Positions 18,045-28,045 are shown, counted from the stretch's first letter. The stretch is 64,000 bases of DNA from Streptococcus suis S735 (GCF_000294495.1 NC_018526.1:1550001-1614000); one strand, 5' to 3'. Notes: generated by a model not told the origin, from the sequence alone. Program-made: numbers and translations.

Positions 18045-18062
18045 ATTCTAAAGGAGACATCT

Positions 18063-19337
18063 ATGCTAGATATCAAACGTATTCGTACTGATTTTGACGG
18101 AGTGGCTGCCAAATTAGCTACTCGTGGTGTGGCTGCTGAAACCTTGGCAAACATCAAGGAATTGGATGCAAAACGCCGTGAAATCTTGGTTACTGTAGAA
18201 GAATTAAAAGCAGAGCGCAACACCGTTTCTGCGGAGATTGCCCAAGCAAAACGCAATAAGGAAAACGCTGACGACAAGATTGCTGCCATGCAGAAACTGT
18301 CTGCGGATGTGAAAAACTTAGACGCTCAGCTTTTGGAAATCGATGAAGAATTAAACGCCATCATCACCGTTCTTCCAAATACGCCGCACGATTCTGTTCC
18401 AGTTGGTGCGGATGAAGAAGAAAACGTAGAGGTTCGCCGTTGGGGAACACCTCGTGAATTCACTTTCGAGCCAAAAGCTCACTGGGATTTGGGCGAAGAC
18501 CTAGATATTCTGGACTGGGAACGTGGCGCAAAAGTAACTGGTGCACGCTTCCTCTTCTACAAGAACTTGGGTGCTCGCTTAGAACGTGCCCTCTACAACT
18601 TCATGTTGGACGAGCATATCGCAGAAGGCTACCAAGAAATCATCACGCCTTACATGGTCAACCACGACTCTATGTTTGGTACTGGTCAATATCCTAAGTT
18701 CAAGGAAGATACTTTTGAGTTGGCAGACACTAACTTCGTCCTCATCCCAACTGCGGAAGTGCCGTTGACCAACTACTACCGCAACGAGATTCTGGAAGAA
18801 AAAGACCTGCCAATCTACTTCACAGCCATGAGCCCATCTTTCCGTTCTGAAGCTGGTTCTGCCGGTCGTGACACCCGTGGTCTTATCCGCCTTCACCAAT
18901 TCCACAAGGTTGAAATGGTCAAATTTGCCACACCAGAACAGTCTTATGATGAATTGGAAAAAATGACAGCAAACGCAGAGAATATTCTCCAAAAACTAGG
19001 CTTGCCTTACCGCGTTTTGGCCCTCTGTACAGGCGATATGGGCTTCTCAGCTGCTAAGACCTATGACTTGGAAGTCTGGATTCCTGCCCAAAATGCCTAC
19101 CGTGAAATTTCAAGCTGTTCCAACACAGAAGATTTCCAAGCTCGTCGCGCCCAAATCCGCTACCGCGATGCTGCTGACGGTAAAGTCAAATTGCTCCACA
19201 CCCTCAACGGTTCTGGTCTAGCGGTTGGTCGTACAGTGGCTGCCATCCTTGAAAACTATCAAAATGAAGACGGTTCTGTCACCATTCCAGAAGTTCTCCG
19301 TCCATACATGGGTGGGGTAGAAGTGATTAAACCTTAA
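18063..19337 (+). CDS. serS: Seryl-tRNA synthetase
   Basis: This 424-residue class II synthetase charges tRNA-Ser (and tRNA-Sec where present). It starts [18 protein letters not shown] after AAAGGAGA; an in-frame upstream extension would read through the T-box and is rejected. Residues about 25-105 form the coiled-coil tRNA-binding arm. The catalytic core has the class II motif 2 ([30 protein letters not shown]) and motif 3 ([19 protein letters not shown]). Controlled by the serine T-box directly upstream. Confidence 0.98.
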   Translation: MLDIKRIRTDFDGVAAKLATRGVAAETLANIKELDAKRREILVTVEELKAERNTVSAEIAQAKRNKENADDKIAAMQKLSADVKNLDAQLLEIDEELNAIITVLPNTPHDSVPVGADEEENVEVRRWGTPREFTFEPKAHWDLGEDLDILDWERGAKVTGARFLFYKNLGARLERALYNFMLDEHIAEGYQEIITPYMVNHDSMFGTGQYPKFKEDTFELADTNFVLIPTAEVPLTNYYRNEILEEKDLPIYFTAMSPSFRSEAGSAGRDTRGLIRLHQFHKVEMVKFATPEQSYDELEKMTANAENILQKLGLPYRVLALCTGDMGFSAAKTYDLEVWIPAQNAYREISSCSNTEDFQARRAQIRYRDAADGKVKLLHTLNGSGLAVGRTVAAILENYQNEDGSVTIPEVLRPYMGGVEVIKP

Positions 19338-19346
19338 GCCATACAA

Positions 19347-19382
19347 AGAAAGAGCGAGGAAAAATCCTACTCGCTCTTTTCA
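19347..19382. terminator. Bidirectional terminator between serS and hsdM
   Basis: AAAGAGCGAG and CTCGCTCTTT form a 10-bp stem between convergent genes, with A and T runs outside. Confidence 0.85.
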
Positions 19383-19387
19383 TTTAT

Positions 19388-20977
19388 CTAAAAATCTACT
19401 CCCAAAGTCTTTAATTGTTGACGAATCTTATCTTCTAGAGCCCGAATCTCTAGTCTATCTTGTTCTAGTTGCTGCGTTACTTGCCCGAGATCAATCTCTT
19501 CCTCTTCCTCAAAAGTATCGACGTAACGAGGAATATTTAGATTGTAGTCGTTTTCTACAATTTCTTCTATTGATGCCAAATGAGCATATTTGTCAACAGA
19601 CTGACGATTGTGATAGGTCTCTACAATTTTTTCTACCATGTCATCGGAAAGGTGATTCTGATTCTTCCCTTTCTCAAACTCCTTGCTCGCATCGATAAAG
19701 AAGACATCCTTGGTCTGACGATTTTTTTTGAAGACTAGAATAGTGGTTGGAATGCCTGTGCCATAAAACAGGTTAGCTGGCAAGCCAATAACTGCATCCA
19801 GGTAATTTTTCTCAATAATCAGTTTGCGAATATGACCTTCTGCTGCTCCCCTAAAGAGCACTCCGTGTGGTAAAACAATGGCCATGGTCCCTGTATTATT
19901 CAGATGATAAAGACTGTGTAAGATAAAGGCAAAGTCCGCTTTAGAAGCTGGTGCTAACTTACCGTATTCCATAAACCGTGGATCCTTCAATTTGGACTCA
20001 CGATTGTCCCATTTAGCAGAGTAGGGTGGGTTTGCAACAACCGCATCAAAACTACGTGGCTGATCGATTCCAAGTTCATCCACCCCGTCCGGCCAGTCAC
20101 TTTCTAAGGTATCAGCATTATTCAAAATCATATTGCTGTAGCCGACCTGATGCATCATCAGGTTCATCCGCGCCAAGTTATAAGTAGTTGTGTTCATTTC
20201 TTGGCCATAGAATTTGATATGCTGGCCCTGAGGTAGTTCATTACGCACTGTTAGTAGCAAAGACCCTGAACCCATGGTTGGATCGTAAACAGAGAAGCTA
20301 GTATCTGATTTTTCCAAACCTAAAGTAACAATCTTGGCTAAAATCTTACTCACTTGATGCGGGGTATAAAATTCTCCACCTTTTTTACCTGCCGAAGCGG
20401 CAAACTGTCCAATAAGATACTCATAGATTTCTCCCAGAATATCCTTTCCTTCGTCATTTTTATACTCAATGCTATCAATCAACTTCACAATACTGTTCAA
20501 GGATTTTGCACGCGCAACCGTTGAATTGCCCAAACGAGAGTCCCCTAGATTGATGTCATTAAAGACGCCTCTGAAATCTTCCATAGCATCCCGATTGAGT
20601 TCTACATTGGCGTTAAAATGATCGAAAATCGTCTGGTAGTCACTCGCTACAATCTCACTGTTATCAATTTTGGCTACCAGTCTTGCCCAGGTATCTTCAG
20701 GCTCGATGGCATACCCAAGGTGAGAAGCTGTATTTTCCAAATGCTCTACCAAGTCATTCCCAACTGCTTCTCGCGCATAGGCATCCTGAACAGTTTCTCC
20801 TGGAGCAGGACTGATAATTTCATCTTCCACCAAGAAACGCTCTTGATGCTCAGATAGATAGCGATAGAACATGAAGGCTAGGATATAGTTCTTATATTCC
20901 GAAGCATCCATATTTCCTCGCAATTCATTGGCCATGGACCAAATCTGATTAGTAATGGCCTGAATAGTTTTTGACAT
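19388..20977 (-). CDS. hsdM: Type I restriction-modification methyltransferase subunit
   Basis: This 529-residue M subunit methylates adenine in the target site in complex with HsdS. An N-terminal helical domain (IWSMANELRGNMDASEYKNYILAFMFYRYLSE) precedes the methyltransferase core, with the SAM motif VYDPTMGSGSLLLT and the catalytic NPPY (VVANPPYSAKWDN). It is last in the order S-like, hsdR, hsdS, hsdM and follows hsdS by 44 bp with AAAGGA before the start. Confidence 0.96.
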   Translation of the reverse strand: MSKTIQAITNQIWSMANELRGNMDASEYKNYILAFMFYRYLSEHQERFLVEDEIISPAPGETVQDAYAREAVGNDLVEHLENTASHLGYAIEPEDTWARLVAKIDNSEIVASDYQTIFDHFNANVELNRDAMEDFRGVFNDINLGDSRLGNSTVARAKSLNSIVKLIDSIEYKNDEGKDILGEIYEYLIGQFAASAGKKGGEFYTPHQVSKILAKIVTLGLEKSDTSFSVYDPTMGSGSLLLTVRNELPQGQHIKFYGQEMNTTTYNLARMNLMMHQVGYSNMILNNADTLESDWPDGVDELGIDQPRSFDAVVANPPYSAKWDNRESKLKDPRFMEYGKLAPASKADFAFILHSLYHLNNTGTMAIVLPHGVLFRGAAEGHIRKLIIEKNYLDAVIGLPANLFYGTGIPTTILVFKKNRQTKDVFFIDASKEFEKGKNQNHLSDDMVEKIVETYHNRQSVDKYAHLASIEEIVENDYNLNIPRYVDTFEEEEEIDLGQVTQQLEQDRLEIRALEDKIRQQLKTLGVDF

Positions 20978-21021
20978 GTTTTTGTAATCCTTTCATGTTG
21001 TTTCATTTTTTACTCGAAATC

Positions 21022-22227
21022 TCATTTTCGCTGATGAAGAGTAATAAGCTGATCTAGGTCGGAAAAGAAGCTACCGATGGCTTCTTGTTCAGGGAGGGTG
21101 GGGAGGGAGATAGGCATGCCAAGAAAAGTTTCTGTGTGGATTCTTTTAGCTTTTCTAGAGCCATTTGCAATATTTCCTTGATAATAATAAAATTCTTTGC
21201 GAGATACAAATTCTAACAGAAATTGCCCGTTTATCCCTTTCAATAAATCAAAAGCAGGCGAATCAAGAGTTGATTCATAACCATCAAGTTCTGGTGGAAT
21301 AATTCCAAAAGCTTGATTTAAAAAGTCTAATTTCCCATATATAAACTGGCCTGATTTTCTTATATAATACTGTGTAGCTGAACTACCACTATAAATTTCT
21401 TTCTTGGAAACAACTCCTCTCCCCCATAATCTTACAGTTAACTTCCTTGCTATATCTCCTTTACTACCTAAAATTTTACTTTCTTTCATAAACTCCCCCA
21501 ACTTACGCTGTTTCCAAGCGTCCGTAAATTCTGGGAATCTTAGCTCAGGAAAATCGTTTCCATTCCCTTTCGGAAACATTTTCTGTAACAAAGCCTTCTT
21601 CAATTCTTTAACATCATCTAATTTTCGCTGATGAAGAGTAATAAGCTGATCTAGGTCGGAGAAGAAGCTGCCGATGGCTTCTTGTTCAGGGAGGGTGGGG
21701 AACACTACTGTCGTGGATTTTAAATTAGCCTTACTAATTGAGCTCACTTTTGTCCCCTGCATTAAAGGTAAAATTTGATTATGGTATGCAGTTGAATTAA
21801 TTAGATAACCTAAATAGTAGGGGGCATAAGAAACTTTCGGCCTAGCAACTATCGTATGTAAACCAGAAACAACATTCTTACCCTTAAAATTTCGAACTTC
21901 AATAGCTTTCCCAACAGTCGAGTCTTCTGCCGCATCCGCGAAAACAATATCTCCTTCACTAAGTAAAGCATCTGCAAAGTCTGAAATCGTACTTCCAATA
22001 ATTGATGGAAGTTCTTTGTTACATACATCTAAAATAGCATCATATTTTGTTAAAATATCCCCATAATGAATGTTCTGAACTTCATAAAAATACGATGATA
22101 ACTTATCTCTAGAAAGTGAGTTTGTTTTTATGGAAAAGTCCGCCACCTCCCCCAACTTACGCTGTTTCCAAGCGTCCGTGAATCCGGGGAAGCGCAATCG
22201 TGGTACGGTTGATTTTTCTTTTGTCAT
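21022..22227 (-). CDS. hsdS: Type I restriction-modification specificity subunit, C-terminally cut
   Basis: This 401-residue HsdS sets the DNA target. It contains two target-recognition halves, each opening with FTDAWKQRKLGE and closing with LPTLPEQEAIGSFFSDLDQLITLHQRK. The first half continues into a conserved helix (LDDVKELKKALLQKMFPKG), but the second stops right after LHQRK at TGA, where the first copy has TTA, so the final about 17 residues are missing. Two pairs of DNA repeats (81 bp and 33 bp) mark the domain borders and could allow domain shuffling. A promoter may lie at 22304-22333. Whether the cut form works is not known. Confidence 0.9.
   Translation of the reverse strand: MTKEKSTVPRLRFPGFTDAWKQRKLGEVADFSIKTNSLSRDKLSSYFYEVQNIHYGDILTKYDAILDVCNKELPSIIGSTISDFADALLSEGDIVFADAAEDSTVGKAIEVRNFKGKNVVSGLHTIVARPKVSYAPYYLGYLINSTAYHNQILPLMQGTKVSSISKANLKSTTVVFPTLPEQEAIGSFFSDLDQLITLHQRKLDDVKELKKALLQKMFPKGNGNDFPELRFPEFTDAWKQRKLGEFMKESKILGSKGDIARKLTVRLWGRGVVSKKEIYSGSSATQYYIRKSGQFIYGKLDFLNQAFGIIPPELDGYESTLDSPAFDLLKGINGQFLLEFVSRKEFYYYQGNIANGSRKAKRIHTETFLGMPISLPTLPEQEAIGSFFSDLDQLITLHQRK
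21024..21104 (-). repeat. 81-bp direct repeat at HsdS domain ends, distal copy
   Basis: Matches 21621-21701 in 79 of 81 bases. It encodes the LPEQEAIGSFFSDLDQLITLHQRK segment at the end of the second recognition half; the partner copy ends the first half. The hsdS stop lies exactly at the edge of this copy. Confidence 0.92.
21621..21701 (-). repeat. 81-bp direct repeat at HsdS domain ends, proximal copy
   Basis: Partner of 21024-21104 (two differences, 597 bp apart). A second, 33-bp identical pair lies at 21493-21525 and 22147-22179 and encodes the TDAWKQRKLGE entry of each recognition half. Confidence 0.92.
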
Positions 22228-22303
22228 AGTCCCTCCTTTTCTACTCTCTTTTTGTTCTATTTCTGAAAGTTATTTTTGCAATTTTTCGGACGATTTCCAT
22301 TCT

Positions 22304-22333
22304 ATTATACGCTATCATCCAACAAAATCGCAA
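22304..22333 (-). promoter_or_regulatory. Possible hsdS-hsdM promoter
   Basis: TTGCGA (22333-22328) and TATAAT (22309-22304) are 18 bp apart in the 107-bp gap between hsdR and hsdS. Separate expression of S and M from R would allow modification without restriction. Confidence 0.55.
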
Positions 22334-22334
22334 C

Positions 22335-25300
22335 CTATTGACCAACCAAGTCGTCGGCCAAATCATATAGTGCTTGTCTCAACTGATTGCGGTACTGAAT
22401 CTTGCTCAAGCCTTTAACAGCATCACCTTCTGCCCAGGTCTGGTAATCGCGACTAGCTTCTTTTATCAAGGTACGTAAGTGTCCGGTATCATCCAAGTCA
22501 TTCTGACCATATCGATGTCTCGTCAACAACTCTCGTAGTTCTTGGTTGCGGATATGTTCCGTCAAGCCCCATTGGATTCGGAAAGCAAAGAGCTTCTTGT
22601 CAATGTAAACATGCGAAGCTTCTTGGATAATCTTCTGACTATCAATCCCCTTGACTGGATAAGCAAAGTTCATATCTTGTGTCGGAAAATCACCTCGATA
22701 GATTGCATCCCCTGTTTGACGGATCTGATCAGCATAGTTGAGGTCTTCCAAACCGCTTGCAAATCTATCCAATTCATCCCTGGTAGCTGCGGCTTCTACC
22801 ATCTTCTCTTCGTGAACCTGATTCAGCAAGAGCTCAACCAGTTCGGTCAATTTATCGTAGTCAATTGTCACTTCCTTGATGTGAGTCATCTTGAGTTCAA
22901 TTTGGTGAATGCTAACTTTTTGCTCTTTCGCCAAGGTTCGTTTCAATTCGTTGGCTAAGACCGTCGTCAAAAGTTTTTCTTCCTCTACAGACATTCCCAA
23001 ACTTTCAATAAAGCGGTCCGGCTGATTGTAATCAAATCCTTCAATCACCCCATCAACCTCCTCTGGCTGATACTGTTTGAGCTTAGACAGTCCTTGATTG
23101 TAAGCACGGAGCAATTCTAACATAGCCTCACGCTTTTTCTCAGACTTCGGAATATCATTGAAATCACCCGTCAACTCTCTCAATTGGTCGACCGTTTGTT
23201 TGACTTCAGCAAATACTTCCTTGAAAGGCTTAGCCACCAGTCCATTTTTTTCATTGTTATTTTTTTGTTCCGCATCTGATAAATTAGCAGCACTATCATC
23301 TGCATAGATGGCCAAGGCCTGATTCATCAATTTCTCATTATGAGCTGGCCAGCGGTAATTGACCACCCGTCCAAAAGGTTTTTTATCCATATCCTCCACA
23401 CGATTGGTACGAGAATAGGCCTGAATAAGACTGGCTCCTTTAAGGGTTCGGTCAACATAAAGAGTATTGAGCTCAGGAGCATTGAAACCTGTCAATAACT
23501 GATCCACGACAATCACCAAATCTAAGTAGTTCTTGTCCTGAGCTGTTCTATTGAGGCGACTAATCAGGTCCTCTGTATACGCAGCAACATCTGACAAGCC
23601 AAAGGACGTCCCAAATTCTGTGTTATAGATCGTAATAGCTTCAAGCAAACCAGTATTTGACTCGACCATGCTATCATTATTTTGAGTATTCAAGGCAAAG
23701 GTCAATCCCACCTTCAAGACCAGACCTCCTTGCTCTCGATGTAGTTGATTGATTCGTTGAAACTCTCGGAAATACATCATAGCCATGGGTGTGGAGGCCC
23801 TGCCTCCACCTACGTGGGTGGTGAACAAGGCATTGTAACGACCACTGCCAGAGCGATTTGCCCAGTGTTTGAAGACATCTTCGACTACCAATCGAACATG
23901 CTCTGGATTTTCATCATAGACGCTAGAAGTCACCGCATCATCCATATCATCTGGACTTAGATTGGCAATTTTTTCTTCAATCTGTGCACTTGTCCACTTC
24001 GGGTATTTTTGCCGATAAAAATCTGGTAAGTAAGTTGTTTTTAGTTTTTCCTGATCGATGGTTGTCTCAAAATCTACCTTAAACCCTAGTACATTGCGGT
24101 CACTAATGGCATTTTTAATAGTGTAGGCATGAAGAAGAGGGCCAAAAATATCTTGCGTCTGCAGACTAGCACCTGTATCATCTAAGTTGGGAGTTCCTGT
24201 ATAGCCAATCCAAGCCGCTTTCTTAAAGGCCTTTTGAATCCCTGCAAAACTATCTCCACCAGTTGAGCGATGAGCTTCGTCAACGATAAACACGATATGC
24301 TTATCTGGTGATTTGAAGGATTTTCTCTTCACCAGTGTATCCAATTTTTGCACAGAAGTAACGATAATCCCACTATCCTTACTAGTCAACTGCCGTGCCA
24401 AGGCTGTGGTATTTTGAGTTTCTCGAATACTGCCAAAACTATTCTCCCCAGCTTCTGGATCATAAGCCAGATAATCATCCTTAGTCTGATTGGTCAATGC
24501 GATACGATCCACTAGAAAGACAACCTTGTCTACCTTGGGCATTCGACTTGCCAGCCAAGCTGTTTTAAAACTAGTGATCGTCTTCCCTGAGCCTGTCGTA
24601 TGCCAGATGTAGCCAACCTTGTTACAGCCTAGTTCAAAATCGACTTTTTTTATCCCCTCAATGACCGCATGAGTGGCGTAAACTTGATAGGGACGCATGA
24701 CTTTCAGCATTTGTTTCTGCGGTGTCCCGTCTAAGATCATGTAGTTGGTCGCCATCTGATGGGCCATAGGAATGCTGAGCATGGAATCCGCAAAGTCTTT
24801 CCAATTCCGAACCTTACTACCGTCAGATTTACGCTGCCAGTGGAAAGCAAAGTCCTTATTAAATTTTTCCGCAGTGGTATTGGCCATATAGCGAACATTG
24901 TTGGGGGCGATAGCGACTAGAATCTGCAAGGTAGAAAAAATATCCGTATATTGCCGTTCCTGGATATATTGGTGCATTTGGTTCAATGCCTTGTCCACAT
25001 CTACCGTATCCTTTTTCTCTTCAATCTGAATAATAGGTAAGCCATTAATCAACAAGGTTGTATCGAATATACATTCTCGTCGTCCAGGGATTTTAGGAGT
25101 CCTACGAATTTGGTTCACCACTTGGTAGACAGTGTCCCCACCGCCTATCTTACGTTGGTCGAATACTGTCAAAAATGTATGCCGTCCATCATCAAGCGTA
25201 ATTTCCAATTCGGAAACACCGCTAATTCCATATAAAAACTGGCCAGCCTCATAAGGTGTCTTCAGATCTGAAATAATCTGCTTGACTTGAGCAAACTCGG

Positions 25301-25541
25301 TATCGCTCAAGGGTTTGTCCAATCGATGTTGGTTGTGTTGCCAGAGAATATTACGAAAATTTTCCCATAATTGCTCCGTTGTCTTGATACCCGGCTCATA
25401 AGTCCACAGTTTAGATTTGACTGCATACAAGGTCGAAGAATCACTAACAGACCATTCTAAACCTTCTAGGTGCTCCGGTTGTGTAATAGTCCCTGTCGTA
25501 ATATACTGAATCAATTCTGTTTCAAATGCTAATTCATTCAT
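22335..25541 (-). CDS. hsdR: Type I restriction endonuclease subunit R
   Basis: This 1068-residue subunit translocates and cuts unmodified DNA. The N-terminal nuclease domain shows ECIFDTTLLINGLPIIQIEEKK (PD-(E/D)XK-like). The helicase motor has Walker A GYIWHTTGSGKT, the DEAH box FIVDEAHRST, motif III GYTGTP and motif VI QAYSRTNRV. A C-terminal helical assembly region follows (about residues 750-1068). Full length for the family. Its ATG overlaps the end of the upstream S-like gene by 8 bases. Confidence 0.96.
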   Translation of the reverse strand: MNELAFETELIQYITTGTITQPEHLEGLEWSVSDSSTLYAVKSKLWTYEPGIKTTEQLWENFRNILWQHNQHRLDKPLSDTEFAQVKQIISDLKTPYEAGQFLYGISGVSELEITLDDGRHTFLTVFDQRKIGGGDTVYQVVNQIRRTPKIPGRRECIFDTTLLINGLPIIQIEEKKDTVDVDKALNQMHQYIQERQYTDIFSTLQILVAIAPNNVRYMANTTAEKFNKDFAFHWQRKSDGSKVRNWKDFADSMLSIPMAHQMATNYMILDGTPQKQMLKVMRPYQVYATHAVIEGIKKVDFELGCNKVGYIWHTTGSGKTITSFKTAWLASRMPKVDKVVFLVDRIALTNQTKDDYLAYDPEAGENSFGSIRETQNTTALARQLTSKDSGIIVTSVQKLDTLVKRKSFKSPDKHIVFIVDEAHRSTGGDSFAGIQKAFKKAAWIGYTGTPNLDDTGASLQTQDIFGPLLHAYTIKNAISDRNVLGFKVDFETTIDQEKLKTTYLPDFYRQKYPKWTSAQIEEKIANLSPDDMDDAVTSSVYDENPEHVRLVVEDVFKHWANRSGSGRYNALFTTHVGGGRASTPMAMMYFREFQRINQLHREQGGLVLKVGLTFALNTQNNDSMVESNTGLLEAITIYNTEFGTSFGLSDVAAYTEDLISRLNRTAQDKNYLDLVIVVDQLLTGFNAPELNTLYVDRTLKGASLIQAYSRTNRVEDMDKKPFGRVVNYRWPAHNEKLMNQALAIYADDSAANLSDAEQKNNNEKNGLVAKPFKEVFAEVKQTVDQLRELTGDFNDIPKSEKKREAMLELLRAYNQGLSKLKQYQPEEVDGVIEGFDYNQPDRFIESLGMSVEEEKLLTTVLANELKRTLAKEQKVSIHQIELKMTHIKEVTIDYDKLTELVELLLNQVHEEKMVEAAATRDELDRFASGLEDLNYADQIRQTGDAIYRGDFPTQDMNFAYPVKGIDSQKIIQEASHVYIDKKLFAFRIQWGLTEHIRNQELRELLTRHRYGQNDLDDTGHLRTLIKEASRDYQTWAEGDAVKGLSKIQYRNQLRQALYDLADDLVGQ

Positions 25542-26109
25542 GTGAGTAAACCTCCTTTAACAAATATGTTAGTCGTAAAAAATCTCCTTGCGCATAAGCT
25601 TGCCGCTTCTGCCGTAAGGCTAATCCATCTAAATAAATCTTTCCTAGTTTCTGCTGACTATCTAAAGGAGGCAAGGCACCTAGCTGTAAACTTTTCAGTT
25701 GCTTGACTGTATATTTCATTACCTCACTCCCCTGTAAGCTTTGGTAAAACTGCCGTCTAATAGCCGAGGATTCATTGATCAGATACAGTAAGAAGGCCTT
25801 ATCCAGCTTTGCAATGGGCTCAATTTTGATATAGTTCTGTGTATAGAGTAAGCCTGCGTGCTCCGCTCTCACTAAAACAGCCTTCCCCGATAGTAAACTA
25901 AAGAGTAAGTCTCCCTCCTCGAGCAAGGTCACTTCTCTATCTGTCGTCACGGTCCGACTATCTATCACTTCTTCTATCACCTCATAACCATCCAATTGAT
26001 GATGTTGCTGATTGTAGAGGATATAGTCTCTAGCATCTTCCCAGCTAGTAGTATCCAAGCGAACCTGTAAACTACCTCCCATAAAGAGAGCCAATTCTTC
26101 TAGTTTCAT
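25534..26109 (-). CDS. Short HsdS-like protein (single recognition half)
   Basis: This 191-residue protein resembles one target-recognition half of a type I specificity subunit: a recognition domain up to about residue 150, then TVKQLKSLQLGALPPLDSQQKLGKIYLDGLALRQKRQ, which matches the conserved entry to the HsdS spacer helix. It is too short to hold two halves. I chose the start MKLEELALF (after AAAGGG) over an ATG nine codons upstream. It is translationally coupled to hsdR. It may act as a half-subunit, a modulator, or a relic; function unknown. Confidence 0.65.
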   Translation of the reverse strand: MKLEELALFMGGSLQVRLDTTSWEDARDYILYNQQHHQLDGYEVIEEVIDSRTVTTDREVTLLEEGDLLFSLLSGKAVLVRAEHAGLLYTQNYIKIEPIAKLDKAFLLYLINESSAIRRQFYQSLQGSEVMKYTVKQLKSLQLGALPPLDSQQKLGKIYLDGLALRQKRQAYAQGDFLRLTYLLKEVYSHE

Positions 26110-26229
26110 AATTTCCCTTTCTTTGAAATTTTTCATAATTACATTTTTTGATAAACTAAGTATAGCATCTTCTCAGAAACCTGTCAATAAATTATGTAAT
26201 TTACAAAAATTAAAAAAGGAGGTTCTGCC

Positions 26230-27156
26230 ATGAACTTATCAAAAGAAAAATTGCTTTTCCATCACTATTATGCAAATTGGCTTCGGATTTACAAGGAAGG
26301 AGCCATTCGAGAAGTCACTCTCAAGAAATATAGAATGACATTGCAGTGGCTTATCAGGCTAGCTCCTAGTCTGTTGTTGGAAGATTTGAATCGGGTTCGT
26401 TACCAAGAATTGATTAACAGCTATGCTAAAACACATGAACGACAGACAACCATGGATTTTCATCACCAGTTGAAAGGAGCTATTTTAGATGCTGTAGATG
26501 AAGGAATTATTGAACGAGATCCGACACGTAAGGTGATTATCAAAGGAAGACTTCCTCGAAAGAAAAAGACAAAATACCTCAACCAATTTGAACTTCATCA
26601 GTTGATACAAGAATTACGTCTCGGAGAGGAGCTGAATTGGGATTGGCTCATCTTATTGATTGCTAAAACAGGTATTCGATTCTCCGAAGCCCTTGCTCTC
26701 ACTACTCAAGATTTTGATTTTCACCGACAGCTATTGACCATTGATAAAACATGGAATTATAAAGGAGACGGCGGATTTTTACCTACAAAAAATAAATCTT
26801 CAATTCGAAAAATCCAACTCGACTGGCAAACCAGCACCCAATTCGCCAACTTATTACAGCACACCCAACCTGATGACCTACTTTTCGTGAAGAAAGAGCG
26901 GATTTACAACTCTACCATCAATGCCATTCTTGAAAAGCGTTGCCTAAGTGCAAATCTTCCTGTCGTCACCATTCACGCCCTGCGACACACCCATGCATCT
27001 ATTTTATTATTTGCCGGGGTCTCTATCGCAAGTGTTGCTAGACGACTTGGTCATGCAAGCATAACAACGACCCAGAAAACCTATCTTCATATCATTCGTG
27101 AGTTGGAAAACCAAGATGTTGATTTAATTATGCGGTCACTCTCCGGACTTTGTTAA
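26230..27156 (+). CDS. Tyrosine site-specific recombinase
   Basis: This 308-residue integrase-family enzyme has an N-terminal SAM-like DNA-binding domain (residues 1-110) and a catalytic domain with Arg (TGIRFSEALAL), the HALRHTHAS box (His-X-X-Arg), LGHASITTT (His) and the nucleophile Tyr (KTYLHI). It diverges from the restriction locus, as do recombinases that invert hsdS domains in other streptococcal type I loci. No second full hsdS copy or inverted repeat pair was found here, so DNA inversion is not shown. Ribosome site AAGGAGG. The alternative is a phage- or island-type integrase. Confidence 0.88.
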   Translation: MNLSKEKLLFHHYYANWLRIYKEGAIREVTLKKYRMTLQWLIRLAPSLLLEDLNRVRYQELINSYAKTHERQTTMDFHHQLKGAILDAVDEGIIERDPTRKVIIKGRLPRKKKTKYLNQFELHQLIQELRLGEELNWDWLILLIAKTGIRFSEALALTTQDFDFHRQLLTIDKTWNYKGDGGFLPTKNKSSIRKIQLDWQTSTQFANLLQHTQPDDLLFVKKERIYNSTINAILEKRCLSANLPVVTIHALRHTHASILLFAGVSIASVARRLGHASITTTQKTYLHIIRELENQDVDLIMRSLSGLC

Positions 27157-27178
27157 ATTCCATGTTTCTACTTATAGC

Positions 27179-27212
27179 AAAAGACGAATCCGTATGGAAC
27201 CGTCTTTTCTTA
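27179..27212. terminator. Terminator between recombinase and CPBP genes
   Basis: AAAAGACG and CGTCTTTT with an inner CC/GG pairing form a hairpin with flanking A/T runs between convergent genes. Confidence 0.7.
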
Positions 27213-27868
27213 TATATAGTAAAAAACTGTTGCAATGAAATTGTTCACCAAGTGTACGATTATTGGATAGATTAAGTATCTACTCTTGTAATAGAGGAGA
27301 GACAAAATAATACCACTGCCAGCATCAATCAACCAAGAGCCTAAGTCTGTTGGACCATGAAAGGAGCCAAAAACGAGGCTTGAAACAACTATTCCTAACA
27401 AAACCTGTGATCCAAATAATTTCTTAAAGAAGTAGCCTCGAAATATGACTTCTTCTACAACTGCTGGCAAAAATGCTGTTGTCAAGAGTGCCAGTCTAAA
27501 AGGAACTCCCTTCAAAAATTCTATAATCGAAGCATCGTTTTCTGTTGTGGTAACACCCTGCAATTCCAACAAATAATAACCAAGCATATCCGTCAACTGC
27601 ATGATAGCAAAGGCTAATATAACTATCGCCAGACCGTCCCAAGTAAGAATGTTAGGGTCCCAGACTGGCAGATCATTTTTTCAGCCCGCCACCAGAAAAA
27701 GACTAAAAGTCCAAGTGTCATCAGCCCAACTATTACCAAGGTGACTTGCGATTTGGACCCTTCCAAAATCAGATCCGGAAGGACAGCAAGCACTAAGAGA
27801 CCAAAAATCCTTAATAATAGCCAAATCTTCCGACCAAGCCATTTCAAACTTTGACCTAGTTTCTCCAT
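27210..27868 (-). pseudogene. CPBP intramembrane protease family, frameshifted
   Basis: Two adjoining frames together make one CPBP (Abi) membrane protein of about 219 residues. The first (27868-27623, 81 residues) holds the N-terminal membrane segments. The second (27602-27210) holds the catalytic EEVIFRGYFF and the FGSFHG motif. One extra A in the run of six at 27681-27676 would join them as ...RAEKNDLPVWDPNILTWD.... CPBP proteins of streptococci often relate to bacteriocin immunity or prenyl-protein processing. Broken gene, phase-variable tract or assembly error cannot be told apart here. Confidence 0.75.
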
Positions 27869-28045
27869 ACTCTTCTCCTCTTCCGCTTCATCATATAGAG
27901 TGCCTTCAATCTATTATAGGATTTCACGTAATGTCAATCAAACTGTTCTGTTGTTGTGATACAGTTTTACAAAAATTCAATGAATTTGTCAATATACACT
28001 AAAAAACAAATACCCTTACGATGTTTGTTGCCATCACCCCACTGA

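Noticed and set aside
17934..18062. N-terminal extension of SerS
   Set aside because: It would be translated from the T-box leader and terminator; the start at 18063 has AAAGGAGA and the conserved N-terminus.
26137..26229. attachment site beside the recombinase
   Set aside because: No tRNA end or matching direct repeat pair was found around the restriction locus, so an integrated island is not supported.
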